A program made the translations under genes and the position numbers. A DNA stretch of 64,000 bases from Euclidia mi (Eukaryota > Arthropoda > Insecta > Lepidoptera > Erebidae): assembly GCA_944739405.2 (NCBI GenBank), contig OX123209.2:11302217-11366216 (forward strand), written 5' to 3'. The notes beneath the pieces are model-generated. The model worked only from the letters and a program-made list of their open reading frames with translations, had not been told where the DNA came from and did not search any database. Shown here piece by piece: positions 1-10,600 of this stretch (the first letter of the stretch is position 1; each line of letters opens with the position of its first letter).

Positions 1-101
1 GGGCACACACCACTGACTTTTCGAAGATAAGTGTGTATTACAAATGTTAATTATCGCTCGCTTAACAATGTGCCCGGTAGATGGCAATAGCACAGTCAAA
101 T
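1..101 (+). mobile_element. SINE fragment (tRNA-derived family 1)
   Basis: This matches the body of the SINE that is complete at 4190-4459: a GGGCACACACC start, TAATTATCGCTCGCTT in the middle, then GTGCCCGGTAGATGGCAA. The tRNA-like head is cut off by the window edge and the 3' hairpin tail is missing, so it is a truncated copy. Confidence 0.8.
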
Positions 102-1179
102 TTATGCTCTTTATACTGTGGCAATAGGCTGTGTGTGAGTGTGGCTCGCTTCCCACGGTACTTAGTTTTGAGGACAGGCGGCCGCGGCACCTTTTTGTTT
201 CAATACCTATATTAAATTGTTAGTAAATGAATGCCTACATTCACAATAAAATTGTAGCAGTTGTAGCATAGATGCTGGGTACATTTAAACTTTAAATTTA
301 CTTGGCCCAGATTCGCCTTTCAGATAAATTCATTATATTAAAGAAATTTTGTTAGATATTTGACAAATTAACTTAACAGTAACTTTTATCACTGTTATCA
401 GACAGGCGGTGAAATTGGCCAATTACCTTATCGGATGTGAATTCGGAGTCAATTTAATAAAAAAATGTTTTACTTTGTTGCTTACTATCTTATATAGGTA
501 TCATAATTCTGTAATTCATAAATAATGGTATAGCATTGTGAAATCATGGCGTATAATTTCATAAAGGTTTGTTTAAATCTAAAAATCACGTTAAAATCAT
601 ATTTATTTTGTCTTAGCGAAACTGTGTGTGATTCTACGAATAGATAGATATTTTTAGAAATTTACTATGATGTACATATCGATGAAATTTACCAATTTAA
701 CACGCATATTGTCGAAATGCCGACGTCGCTTGTTAATTCTGAGTACCTAGTGTATTCCGTAATGCAATAGTTAAGCCCCGTAAGACCTAATTTGCATTAA
801 CCCAAAAATATTAAAACTACTGAACCGATTTCACCGAGCCGCCATTTTGGCCGTATCTTATCCTTGAGCGTGTAACGAAACCATACCTCGAATTTAAACC
901 GAGAAGCGCCATCTAGGGGCAATAATATAAACCAATAAAAGTAATTTTGTGTGTAATTGTTGATACTCTTAGAATAAATATTGTTAAAAATATTGTGTAA
1001 AATAATATTAATGGTAAAAAAGTTTTTGGTCGCTAATTTATCGAGATTTATTTGATTTAGTTTTTTGTGTCTAACCATCTAGCGGAGCGAGTAAGAACAC
1101 TAAGAACTTATTATCATAAGGCGAGGTACATAAGTATGACATGAAATTATCGTGCAGAATCTGTGTGAAATTCATTTAT
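102..1179. other. Non-coding, AT-rich, no gene seen
   Basis: No coding exon, RNA gene or element with recognisable ends was found. The open frame at 797-1078 on the minus strand is low complexity and has no recognisable motif. Confidence 0.6.
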
Positions 1180-1530
1180 AACCGACTTAAAAAAAAAAGG
1201 AGGTTCTCAGTTTGACCTGTATGTATGTATGTTTGTCCGCGATTATCTCGCGTTTGGCTGAACCGATTTTGATGCGGTTTTCAGAAAAGTATTTGTTACA
1301 CTTAGGAAAAGGTTTTAGGGCCTTAACCGACTACAAAAAAAAGAAGGTTCTGAGTTTGACCCGTATATATGTAAGTTAGCCCACCCCACGATTAACTCGA
1401 GTTTGGCTGAACCGATTTTTATGCGGTTTTCAGAAAAAAAAGTACTTGTTACTCTTAGGAGAAAGTTTTAGTATTTTAACCGACTTCAAAAAAAGAAGGT
1501 TCTCAGTTTGACCCGTGTACATATATTGGT
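1180..1530 (+). repeat. Three consecutive copies of a ~145-bp repeat unit
   Basis: Units start near 1180, 1323 and 1478, each with AACCGACTTCAAAAAA-like sequence followed by AAGGTTCTCAGTTTGACC. The first two go on to GGCTGAACCGATTTTGATGC and a GCGGTTTTCAG segment; the third is cut short. The unit resembles a dispersed lepidopteran repeat. It lies beside the Helitron-type helicase relic and could be part of the same element, but that link is only positional. Confidence 0.7.
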
Positions 1531-1637
1531 TCTTAGTATGTTTGTATGCATTATGTGTGTGTGTTGGTACGAGTGTGTGTGTGTACATGTCTATGTCTCT
1601 GCGATTAACAAAAAACAAAGAAAGTCGGTGAAAGAAT

Positions 1638-2289
1638 CTAATGCGAGAGCATATTTCTCATTCTTGTCATTTCGGATAAGGCTCTGTTGTCGTGGGGATG
1701 GTTGAGTAATTTGTTCGAGTCAATATCACTTAAAGCCATGCCTTTTAGGGATTTGACCCGCCTCAAGGTAACATAGCATTGGCCTATAGCAAAGATTTTA
1801 GGCCCTAAGTCCGCGGAACTAAGTGTACATCCTTGCAACTTGTGTACCGTCACAGCCCAACTCAATATGACTGGCAACATCCGCCTCTCGATATCACCAT
1901 AACCGCGATTGCCTTGATAGGTCGCTGGCATGTTAACAAAAAAACAAAGCTATGGAATATAAGCTATGGAAATGTATCCATCATCATCTACGCAATGCTA
2001 TTGATGGATCATCAAATAATATCAAAATGGCATCAGGCAGTTCACCTGGCTCAAGTTGATCTCTTCTTAGTGCCGGCCATTTAAATCCTTTAGGAACACC
2101 CATTGCCCCGTTCGCCAGGCCATCCGTTATTGGCACATTTCTCCGGAGCATAATACGAGAGCTCACAGCCAATTTAATAGTATGTACAAGTCCACCGCAT
2201 TTGTTTGGATCGTACTTCCGATTTCCGAATGTGGCTGATTCCCTAGACTCATCTCTCTCTTCCAGCATGAAGCCTAAGTCCATAGGCAC
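1638..2289 (-). pseudogene. Helitron-type PIF1-like helicase, C-terminal relic
   Basis: Two minus-strand open segments (2289-1984 and 1931-1638) read as the last third of a PIF1-family helicase of the kind carried by Helitron rolling-circle transposons. The upstream segment has SSRIMLRRNVPITDGLANGA, matching the conserved block before the last helicase motifs. The downstream segment has LSWAVTVHKLQGCTLSSA and IFAIGQCYVTLRRVKSLKG, corresponding to motifs V and VI. The usual motif VI Ser is Leu here (LRRV rather than LSRV). The frame breaks near 1931-1984, and the Walker A half and the Rep nuclease are absent, so this is a dead fragment. A free-standing PIF1 pseudogene is less likely given the repeat-rich setting. 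Confidence 0.75.
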
Positions 2290-2823
2290 ACAGAATAAAA
2301 GTAGGTACCTATGTCAAAGTCATGATAACAAACTGATACTAGCAGAAAACTTATCACTAAAATAATTGAATCTAACTATAAACAAACTATTAATTAGCCT
2401 ATAACTTAAAGTAAATGGAGTACCTAACACTAAAAAGTATGAAATAAAAATAATAAGAAAAAAAGAACAAAACGAAAAGGAAAACTTAAAAATCGCACCA
2501 AAAATGTTTACTAGGTATTTAGTTTCTTTTTTAAAAAAAGAGAACCGCCTTAAAAATCGACCCACTGAAAAGTACTAAATAATTTTTACATACGCTAATA
2601 CATAGTATATAACTTATACAAAATACTTAGTTTTTGAAGTCGGTGCCAAAACATCAAAAACAAAAAAGAATACTAGCAAACAGAGAGTCATATTATTTAT
2701 ATGACGAATATATCAAATCAATAAAGCCTCAAAAAAATCTGAATTAGGTAATAAAATTTTAAATAATCTTCCTATAAGTATACTCTAAAAAGCAACTTAT
2801 ATATAAAATTTATAAAAAGTATG

Positions 2824-2935
2824 AAATAAATGCTTAATTATAAAATAATTATGTATAATTATTTTATAATTAAGCAAATAAATGCTTAATTATAAAATAA
2901 TTATGTATAATTATTTTATAATTAAGCATTTATTT
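2824..2935. repeat. Two tandem 46-bp palindromes forming a larger palindrome
   Basis: TGCTTAATTATAAAATAATT begins a 22-bp arm that pairs with its complement across a 2-bp spacer at 2831-2876. The same 46 bp recurs at 2883-2928. The flanks (AAATAAA left, TTTATTT right) extend the outer symmetry, so the block is self-complementary both within and between units. Confidence 0.9.
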
Positions 2936-2939
2936 CAAT

Positions 2940-3023
2940 ATTCAATCTACATAGTAGGTACTTACAGCCCAAAATGAAGTATACTTCATTTTGGGCTGTA
3001 AGTACCTACTATGTAGATTGAAT
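2940..3023. repeat. Perfect 84-bp palindrome
   Basis: The arms meet with no spacer between 2981 and 2982 in GAAGTATACTTC. The outer ends are ATTCAATCTACATAG and CTATGTAGATTGAAT. I found no mismatch over 42 bp per arm. Such perfect spacer-free palindromes are usually unstable, which argues for recent origin, gene conversion or an assembly fold-back. Confidence 0.9.
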
Positions 3024-3245
3024 GCGCTGGTTTGGAAAGGATGACGCCAAACAATAGGCTTCTAGAGGGATTTGGTTTGGCACCGACTTCAAAAAGTATT
3101 TTGTATAAGTTATATACTATGTATTAGCGTATGTAAAAATTATTTCGTACTTTTCAGTGGGTCGATTTTTTGAAGGCGGTTCTCTTTTTTTTAAAAAGAA
3201 ACTAAATACCTAGTAAACATTTTTGGTGCGATTTTTAATTATTGT

Positions 3246-4026
3246 TTCATGTTCACACAAGATTAGATTATTCGATTGTTTTCATAAGTATTTTCCAGTA
3301 TGTAAATGTAATATCTCTAAAACCAATATAACGCGATAGAATCCGTAAACCGTAGTTTGATTTCATTGTTTAACCACGTTTAACTAAGCTTATAGCTATA
3401 TACAGGATGATTTGTAATTGCTCGTATTCCCGGTGATTCTAGGGCCAAAATTGAGTATTTTTACCTCCTACATATGGGGGTCCAAAATGCACTATTTTTT
3501 GGAATTAAACGATTTTTAAGTTTTTTTGAGCAAATTCCAAATTTTCGTTATAAACATCTTCTAATAAAATACTTTAACTACTACCGGTGGTAAATTGGGT
3601 CTTATTTAATGGACAATTGAATGGTCTATATTTTAAAATAGAATAAACCTACTAGGTCAATGTGGAATTTGAAAATAGAGCCAAAAAACACACAAATATT
3701 GTTTGAATAAAATAAAATGACGCCAAAAAAATGTAATTATTTGAAAAAAATAATATGTGGCATGTTATGTAAAGTATTCAAGCTAGTAAAATGCATAGGG
3801 ACTTGGGTTCGAATCCTTAGCGTAAATGACTGTCTTTTGTTAGTTAATTGCCTATTAAGGCTCTAAGAGTGAATTTTAGTGAATTCCCTCTGAGGGGGTA
3901 AAAGAGGCTTAGTTTGTATGACACTTGATCGAACGGCTGGTCCCAATATATGATATATACATGGCTTTGGATATTAGAGATTCATATTGGACACAAGCTT
4001 CATATATCATTTTTTTTATTTATAGA
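3246..4026. other. Intergenic DNA without genes
   Basis: AT-rich sequence with no supported exon. ATATATCATTTTTT-like and TGATATATACATGGC stretches near 3950-4020 look like decayed repeats. Confidence 0.55.
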
Positions 4027-4090
4027 CTCACGCCTGTATCCCCGAATGGTGTAGACAGATGTGTAATTATTACACCCACCCCGTTATTAT
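4027..4090 (-). mobile_element. SINE 3'-tail fragment
   Basis: CTCACGCCTGTATCCCCGAA followed by TGTAGACAG and ACACCCACC is the reverse complement of the SINE hairpin tail. Only about 60 bp survives. Confidence 0.7.
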
Positions 4091-4189
4091 ATCAAATATG
4101 AATCTATACCTAATATTCAAATCCTGGGATAGCTCGAATCTTGATAATCTTCAGCGGTAACAGAGACTTCTTGGCAATTAGCTACCTAA

Positions 4190-4459
4190 CATAACATATC
4201 TTCACGCCTTTTTATCCCCGAAGGGGTAGGCAGAGGTGTATTACACACCCACACTTCGCCAGATATGTTTCGGTCCCAATGTAATAGGGGGCGAGCCTAT
4301 TGCCATCTACCGGGCACATTATTAAGCGAGCGATAATTAACATTTTTAATACACACATAACTTCGAAAAGTCAGAGGTGTGTGCCCGAGGTACCTGGGGA
4401 TCGAACCCGAGACCATCGTCTCGGCAGTCCGTTACGTACACCACTGGGCTACCGCCGCT
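4190..4459 (-). mobile_element. Full-length tRNA-derived SINE with 13-bp target duplications
   Basis: Reading the minus strand, a tRNA-like head (GCGGCGGTAGCCCAGTGG, box B GGTTCGATCCC) is followed by the family body and the hairpin tail CTACCCCTTCGGGGATAAAA. It is bounded by identical 13-bp direct repeats, ATTAGCTACCTAA, at 4177-4189 and 4460-4472. The intact ends make this the best reference copy of family 1 in the window. It lies about 70 bp beyond the WDR60 poly(A) signal. Confidence 0.92.
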
Positions 4460-4528
4460 ATTAGCTACCTAAGAAGGTAAAAATGTCCCAGCGAAGTCTA
4501 ATAATAAACACATTTATCTTCAAATTGC

Positions 4529-4534
4529 TTTATT
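4529..4534 (-). terminator. WDR60 poly(A) signal AATAAA
   Basis: AATAAA on the minus strand lies 29 bp past the stop codon at 4563-4565, giving a very short 3' UTR that ends before the SINE at 4459. Confidence 0.75.
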
Positions 4535-4562
4535 AAACTATTAGTGCTAATATATACATTAT

Positions 4563-4667
4563 TTACAGTAAGGTGACGTATTTCTCGAACAGTTGTAGAA
4601 ACTGCTTAGTTTTGTGTTCGTTTGTCAGTTTGTGTATGTGCACCTCGCCTTCCGGTGTCAATAGTGC
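4563..4667 (-). CDS. WDR60: WDR60 terminal coding exon
   Basis: The acceptor TTTTGTTCCAG precedes 35 codons in phase 0, ending in FLQLFEKYVTLL and TAA. Joined to the previous exon it reads AGDNTL-ALLTPEGEVHIHKL, a typical last propeller strand. It is separated from that exon by an 8.2-kb intron holding the LINE at about 4.7-7.5 kb. Confidence 0.85.
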   Translation of the reverse strand, partial: ALLTPEGEVHIHKLTNEHKTKQFLQLFEKYVTLL

Positions 4668-7600
4668 CTGGAACAAAATAAAAAAATATGGATGTAAATA
4701 CTGGATGCCACGTTATTTTCGAACAAAGTCCTCTATCCGCCAATAAAAGTCTAATGAAAATCGATTGAGATTTGTTTGGAGTGGAGCCTTTGTGTGACAA
4801 ACACCATGTTTGATCATAAAAGGATACATATGTATACGCGAGAGGCGAAAAATGTTAGAAGAAGTATGATTGATTTTGTGATAGTAGATGAACGATTGAG
4901 AAAGAATGTGTTGGATACAAGAGCATATCGAGGGATCGGCATCCACACAGACCACTTCTTGGTGTTGAGCCGGATAAGTGGGCTCTTTAAAGGATGGCGA
5001 CACCGAGAGCGTAATGAAAATAGGTTCTTGGAAAGAATTAAGGTAGAAAATCTACAAGAGAAAGATGTGAAAGATGAGTATAAACGAAGATTGATAGCAA
5101 AATTTGAGAGGTTCGATTGCATAAATGATATGGAAGAATTATGGCAGGCCTTTAAAGAAGAGGTAGTATGTGTAGCGTCTGAAGTATGTGGTGTGATCAA
5201 GAGAAGGAAAATACGAAAGGTTAAGAATACATGGTGGGACAAGGATGTACCTACAATCAGCAGTGTCAGAGAAGAAGAAAGCTTGGTCAGATTGGTTGGC
5301 TGCCAGAGCAAATGAAAGAATGGGAAAAGCAACGAGTGTAGACATAGATGAAGCAAGAAAGGAGTTTGTTAGGTCAAAAAGAATAGTGAAAGAAATGGTT
5401 AAAAGGAAAAAAGAGGAAAAGAAAGATGAGTTTGATAGCAGATTATCTGACGATTACCAGAGGAACATTAAGTTTTTCTGGAAATCCGTTCGTGCAGTTC
5501 GAGGAAGAACTCAATCCTCAGAACACACATCCATCAGAGACGAGAATGGAAAGATAGTAAATGATGAATCGTGCGTGCTGAAGAGATGGAAAGAGTATTT
5601 TGAAAGTGTATTTGAAAGATCGGCGATAGAGACACCGATAGCTGAATTGAATGGTAACGATAGCAATGATAAAATGGTTATTGGCGTGGATGAGATCGTG
5701 AAGGCACTGGGAAGAATGAAAGTAGGTAAGGCTGCAGGATATGATAGGATTACAGTCGAAATGCTGAAGGCTGGACAGGGCATCATAGTTGGTCAGTTGC
5801 AGCGGTTATATAACTTGTGCTGGAGCACCGGCCGAGTACCTAATGACTGGGCCACAGCTGTAGTTGTGCCTATTTATAAAGGAAAAGGCTCGCAACAAGA
5901 TTGCAAAAACTATAGAGGCATTAGCCTTCTCAGCATTGTTGGCAAATTGTATGCAAAGGTACTTATTGAAAGAGTTATGGAAGTAGGTAACCGACAAGAA
6001 AATATGGGATGTACAAGCGGGATTCCGAAAGGGTATGGGATGCACGGATCAGGTTTTTTCCTTGCGAAGCATAGCCGAAAAGTTTTTGGCCAAAGGTCAA
6101 AAGGTCTATTGCGCATTCGTGGATTTGGAAAAGGCTTACGATAAAGTGGTGAGGAATGAAATGTGGTCGGTGCTGTCAATGAATGGGGTGGACAGCAGCC
6201 TCATTCGAGCTCTGAAATCCCTTTATGAGGATTCTAGAGCTTGTGTGAGGATAAACGAGGCATACACTGACTGGTTTACCATCGAGAAAGGTGTTAGACA
6301 GGGATGTGTAGCGTCGCCGTGGCTGTTTAACCTCTTCATGGACAGTTGTTTGCAAGATTTAAAACATAGTGACTGCGGATTAAGGATGAATGGGTTACTC
6401 GTCAAATGCCTCCTTTATGCTGATGATCAGGTAATACTTGCATCTTCTGCGGAGGAGTTGCAGGAGATGGTAGCAATCATGCATGGTGCGTTAGAGAGGA
6501 AAGGAATGAAATTGAATGTAAGAAAAACGAAAGTTATGGTTTTTGAAAAGGAGGAATGCGTTACGGCTTGTAATGTTTTGATCGATGGACAGCGAGTGGA
6601 ACAAGTGAATGAGTTTGTTTACTTAGGTACGTTGTTTACAAGAGATGGTAAGAATGAAGAAGATATTGAAAGGAGAGTTAATGCAGGTAATAGTGTGAAT
6701 GGAGCTCTGAAAGCGTTTATGAACAGTCAAAACGTGTCCAAAAAGGCACATTTGGCTATACATAGAGGTGTGTTAGTGCCCACCCTTATGTATGGTAGTG
6801 AAAGTTGGGTATGGCAGAAGAGATTTGAAAGTAAAATAAATGCTGTAGAAATGAGAGCACTGAGAAGTATGTGTGGTCTGTCTTTGACCGACAGAGTAAA
6901 AAATTGTGTGATACGAGAGCAGTGTGCGGTAAAAGAAGATGTAGTGACAAGCATTGAGAAAGGCATGTTAAGATGGTTTGGGCACATGGAGAGGATGGAT
7001 GACGATAGACTGACAAAGAAGATATATAAGGCAAGTGTGAATGGAACAGGACAAAGGGGAAGACCTAGGCGGACGTTCTCTGACCAGCAGGCCGATTCAG
7101 AATGTCACGACAAGTAATCGTACGATATGTCAAATTATTGTCCTTGGCTTTTAGCCGCCTATCAGAGTTATTTTGGACAAATATTCATTAAATTCGGTTT
7201 AGTTATTAATTTACTTCATACTGAATGCATAAAATTGATAGGAAATGCGATAGTTTTGACAAAAAATGAGGTAGCCCGTTTGACAATTAACGGAATCGAA
7301 TGTCAAATGAGATATCGAACGATTCTGAAGCGCCCCCCAGATTGGAGACATCCTGAAAAAAGGACAAGTCAGAAGTACCCTTAACAGAAGAGCATGCGTG
7401 AGAAACTTGATGGGAGTGAGTGAAGCAAGTGAGGTATGTCAGGATCGTTGCAAGTGGCGTTCCGTAGTCTCCGCCTACCCCTCCGGGAAACAGGCGTGAG
7501 TCTATGTATGTATGAACATCGGTTAGGGCATTCCAGAGATTACCCCGGACAAACAGAAAGACAGATAAACAAATATAAAAAAAAACCGGCCAAGTGCGTG

Positions 7601-10600
7601 TCGGGCCACGCGCATTGTAGGGTTCCGTAGTTGCCCATAATGACTTGCTGCAAAGGGTATTAATGTATAACAAATCCGACTGTTTATTTTGCTGAAATAG
7701 TTATTTGTGCAACAAGAGAGCAAAGTTGTTTTTTGTTTCGAGTGCTGATTTTGAGACCCGAGCTAGCGAAGGATTCTATGATTGATTCACGAGCGTAGCG
7801 AGTGAATCAAAGTTAGAATCCTGAGCGTAGTGAGGGACTCAACAGCACGAGATGCAAAAAACTTTGCTCTCGTGTAGCACACATAACTTTTCACCTCAGC
7901 AGTGAGAACACAGTCATATTACTTAGGAGACATAAACAGGAATAAATTGAAAACAAAATTCTGCATTAATCACTTGTTGTTTGAATTCTTCTGGTGTTAA
8001 AGTACAGTCATCATCGCTAGTTTCACTCATCTTTTTAGATTAAGTACTATAAAATTATAATATAACACGTTACGCTATCAGCATCAGCGAAATGTTTACC
8101 ACTGACCACAGACAGACTATATGTTTACTTTATTCCCGCTATTTTTTTAAATCGCGTTTTGATACCGCGTCCCTGATGTTTATTTTTCAAATGTATCATT
8201 GTTGAAATTCCAAATAAAAATGTATTGGTTAAATACCAATTTTATACTATTAATTAGACTTATTTTTATTAAAATCCAATAATATATTAAACATATAAAC
8301 AATAACATTTAAAAAACAAAATCATTTCTTTATAATATATAAAGATATTTGTATATCTTTAAATTTTAGGGTATAACGCGTTTCCGAACGTGTTTTCTTT
8401 GAGGTCTAATTCCAAAATCGAATTTCGAAGGAGTTTGTTTTTTCACTCGCTTTTTTATATGCATGTGAAAGAGACAGAGCACAGTAAATTTCGAATGTTT
8501 CAAATTTATGGCTGAACAATGTCAATTCGTGGCACTGAAGATTGAAAAATTAAAAAGCTACTTTGCCTCACGCTCGAATCAAAATCGCGTTTTGTTCACT
8601 GTTGTCTCGCAGCAAAAGCGGCATGTTTGAGCTGCTGTGGTGAAAAAATAATTTTAATAACACTATTATAAGAACCTAAGTTTTGTTTAGAAAAATACTA
8701 GGTATGTATCCAGTTATGTATTGTAAACATAAAATGTGGTTTCCAAGATATACTACTACTATACATACGTAGTACCGTAGTACATTACATACCAAAGTAC
8801 GTATATCTTTAAGATTAAGCCAGCGCGCGGTATTTATAATTGTAAGTTAACCGACTATTATTCGTAAACTAGTGATATCTACTTAGCCGTGATAGTTTTC
8901 CTTTTAAATTCGTTATATGTACTACATTTGTGATTTTTTTCACCTCTTCCAAATTAATAGTTTAGCCGGGAGAGGGGGGGACACTTGAGTCTAAAAATTT
9001 TTTTCACGCCGAAGCTTGATATTTGACAAACCAATCACTTGATCGAAAAATGATTTGAGCAAACTAATAATATTTTTTTAAAACCTATCCAATGATACCC
9101 CACATGATGGGGTACTCAACCAAAAAAAAATTCAACCCCACTATATATGTAGGGGAGATACCCTTAAAAAAAATATTTTCCTAAATTTTATTCTACAGTT
9201 TTGTTACAATATCTTATGTCTATATTCATGTCAAATATCAGCTTTTTAGCACCAGGCGTCTTTGAGCTAGGCTGCGGACGGACAGACGGACGGACATGAG
9301 GAAACTATAAGGGTTCCTTGTGGACTACGGAACCCTAAAAACGGGTTGTTAAGGACAAGTGTCGTGTGACTAAATATATATGTGTCGCAGGTATTTAACA
9401 AAAGCCGTGATATTATTATTTCACTAGTGACATTATAATTACACAGATTATAGTCAACGGTTTGGTTACTCTTACAATTTAACGGGCTAATTTCAGTGCC
9501 ATTATAATTTCACTAAAGTCTGTTCAAGATACGAAAAAATAAAAGGTAAACAAACCAAAAAATGGTTATTTTAATGTCGCCTTCGCGACAAATGTAGATT
9601 TAAGTTAAATACTCCAAACGAAAGATTCAGTTAGTTTTAAAAAAATACGCCTGTCTCTTCTATTTATAAATGGTACACCATTTTTATTATTTTTCCTGTA
9701 TTGTTCATAATTATTATAACGAATATATTTTTTTTATGTATTAGTTATGCTAATAAACTATTTTACATGATAAAGAACCTAAAAAGCCAATGATTCTAAA
9801 ATGTCAATGTATTTGTTATCCTGTCAACTTATGCATTACACTCAAAATAAAGGTTTCGCATGACAGGGGGCCATTTTTTATTAGGTCGGGTTATACCGAT
9901 CGGTTATTGTGCTAACTTATTAAGTTTGAAAATCATTGGTTTCTTTGTTTACCTTTTATTTTTTCGTATCTGTAACAGACTATATAGACAGTGAAATTTA
10001 AGGCAGTGATATTTTGACAATAACACTGATTTAAGAAAGCCGTTACATGATCAGGGCGATCGCTGATTGGTCCGTTTTCGTTGCCAGCTGTATTAAACAT
10101 AGAGTTAGGAAATGAGAGACAGGTATTTGAAAACAATTTTTTAAGTTTTGTTACTGGGTTCTAACTAGACACCTATAGCGATGTCAAGTAAGCTACGTTG
10201 ACGGAGCCCTGCTTCGCCGGGCTCCTATTTTTGGATAAAGGGTCACAAGGAAACCTAACATAACCTATTGCGAACCACTCGTTATTGACTATAATCTGGG
10301 TAATTATAATTTCACAAATAAAATTATAATATATTGCCGTGTGGTTGACGGCATAGACTACAAGTGTCACCACCTCCTATCTTCTCGTGGTTGTCGTAAG
10401 AGGCGACTAAGGGATAACACGATGCAAATACCATCTTTGCGTAGAGACGGAAAACTCGACATCAAACCCTATACGACTGCCTCGTTGGTCTCGCGGCATA
10501 AATGTGCGCGTGGGATCGGGAGGTCCCGGTTTCGATTCCTGGGTCGGGCGGTGTTATTGGGTTTTTCTGTCACGAAATTCTCTGTAGCAGCACGGAGTCT

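Larger units (their letters stand above)
2470..3245. mobile_element. Element with ~180-bp inverted ends and palindromic core
   Basis: The segment near 2479-2655 returns as its reverse complement near 3070-3236. Both arms carry ACTAGGTATTTAGTTTCTTT, AAAATCGACCCACTGAAAAG and TTTTTACATACGCTAATACA. The loop is almost wholly palindromic (next entries). There is no coding capacity. The layout suits a foldback-type non-autonomous DNA element, but no target duplication was identified. Confidence 0.75.
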
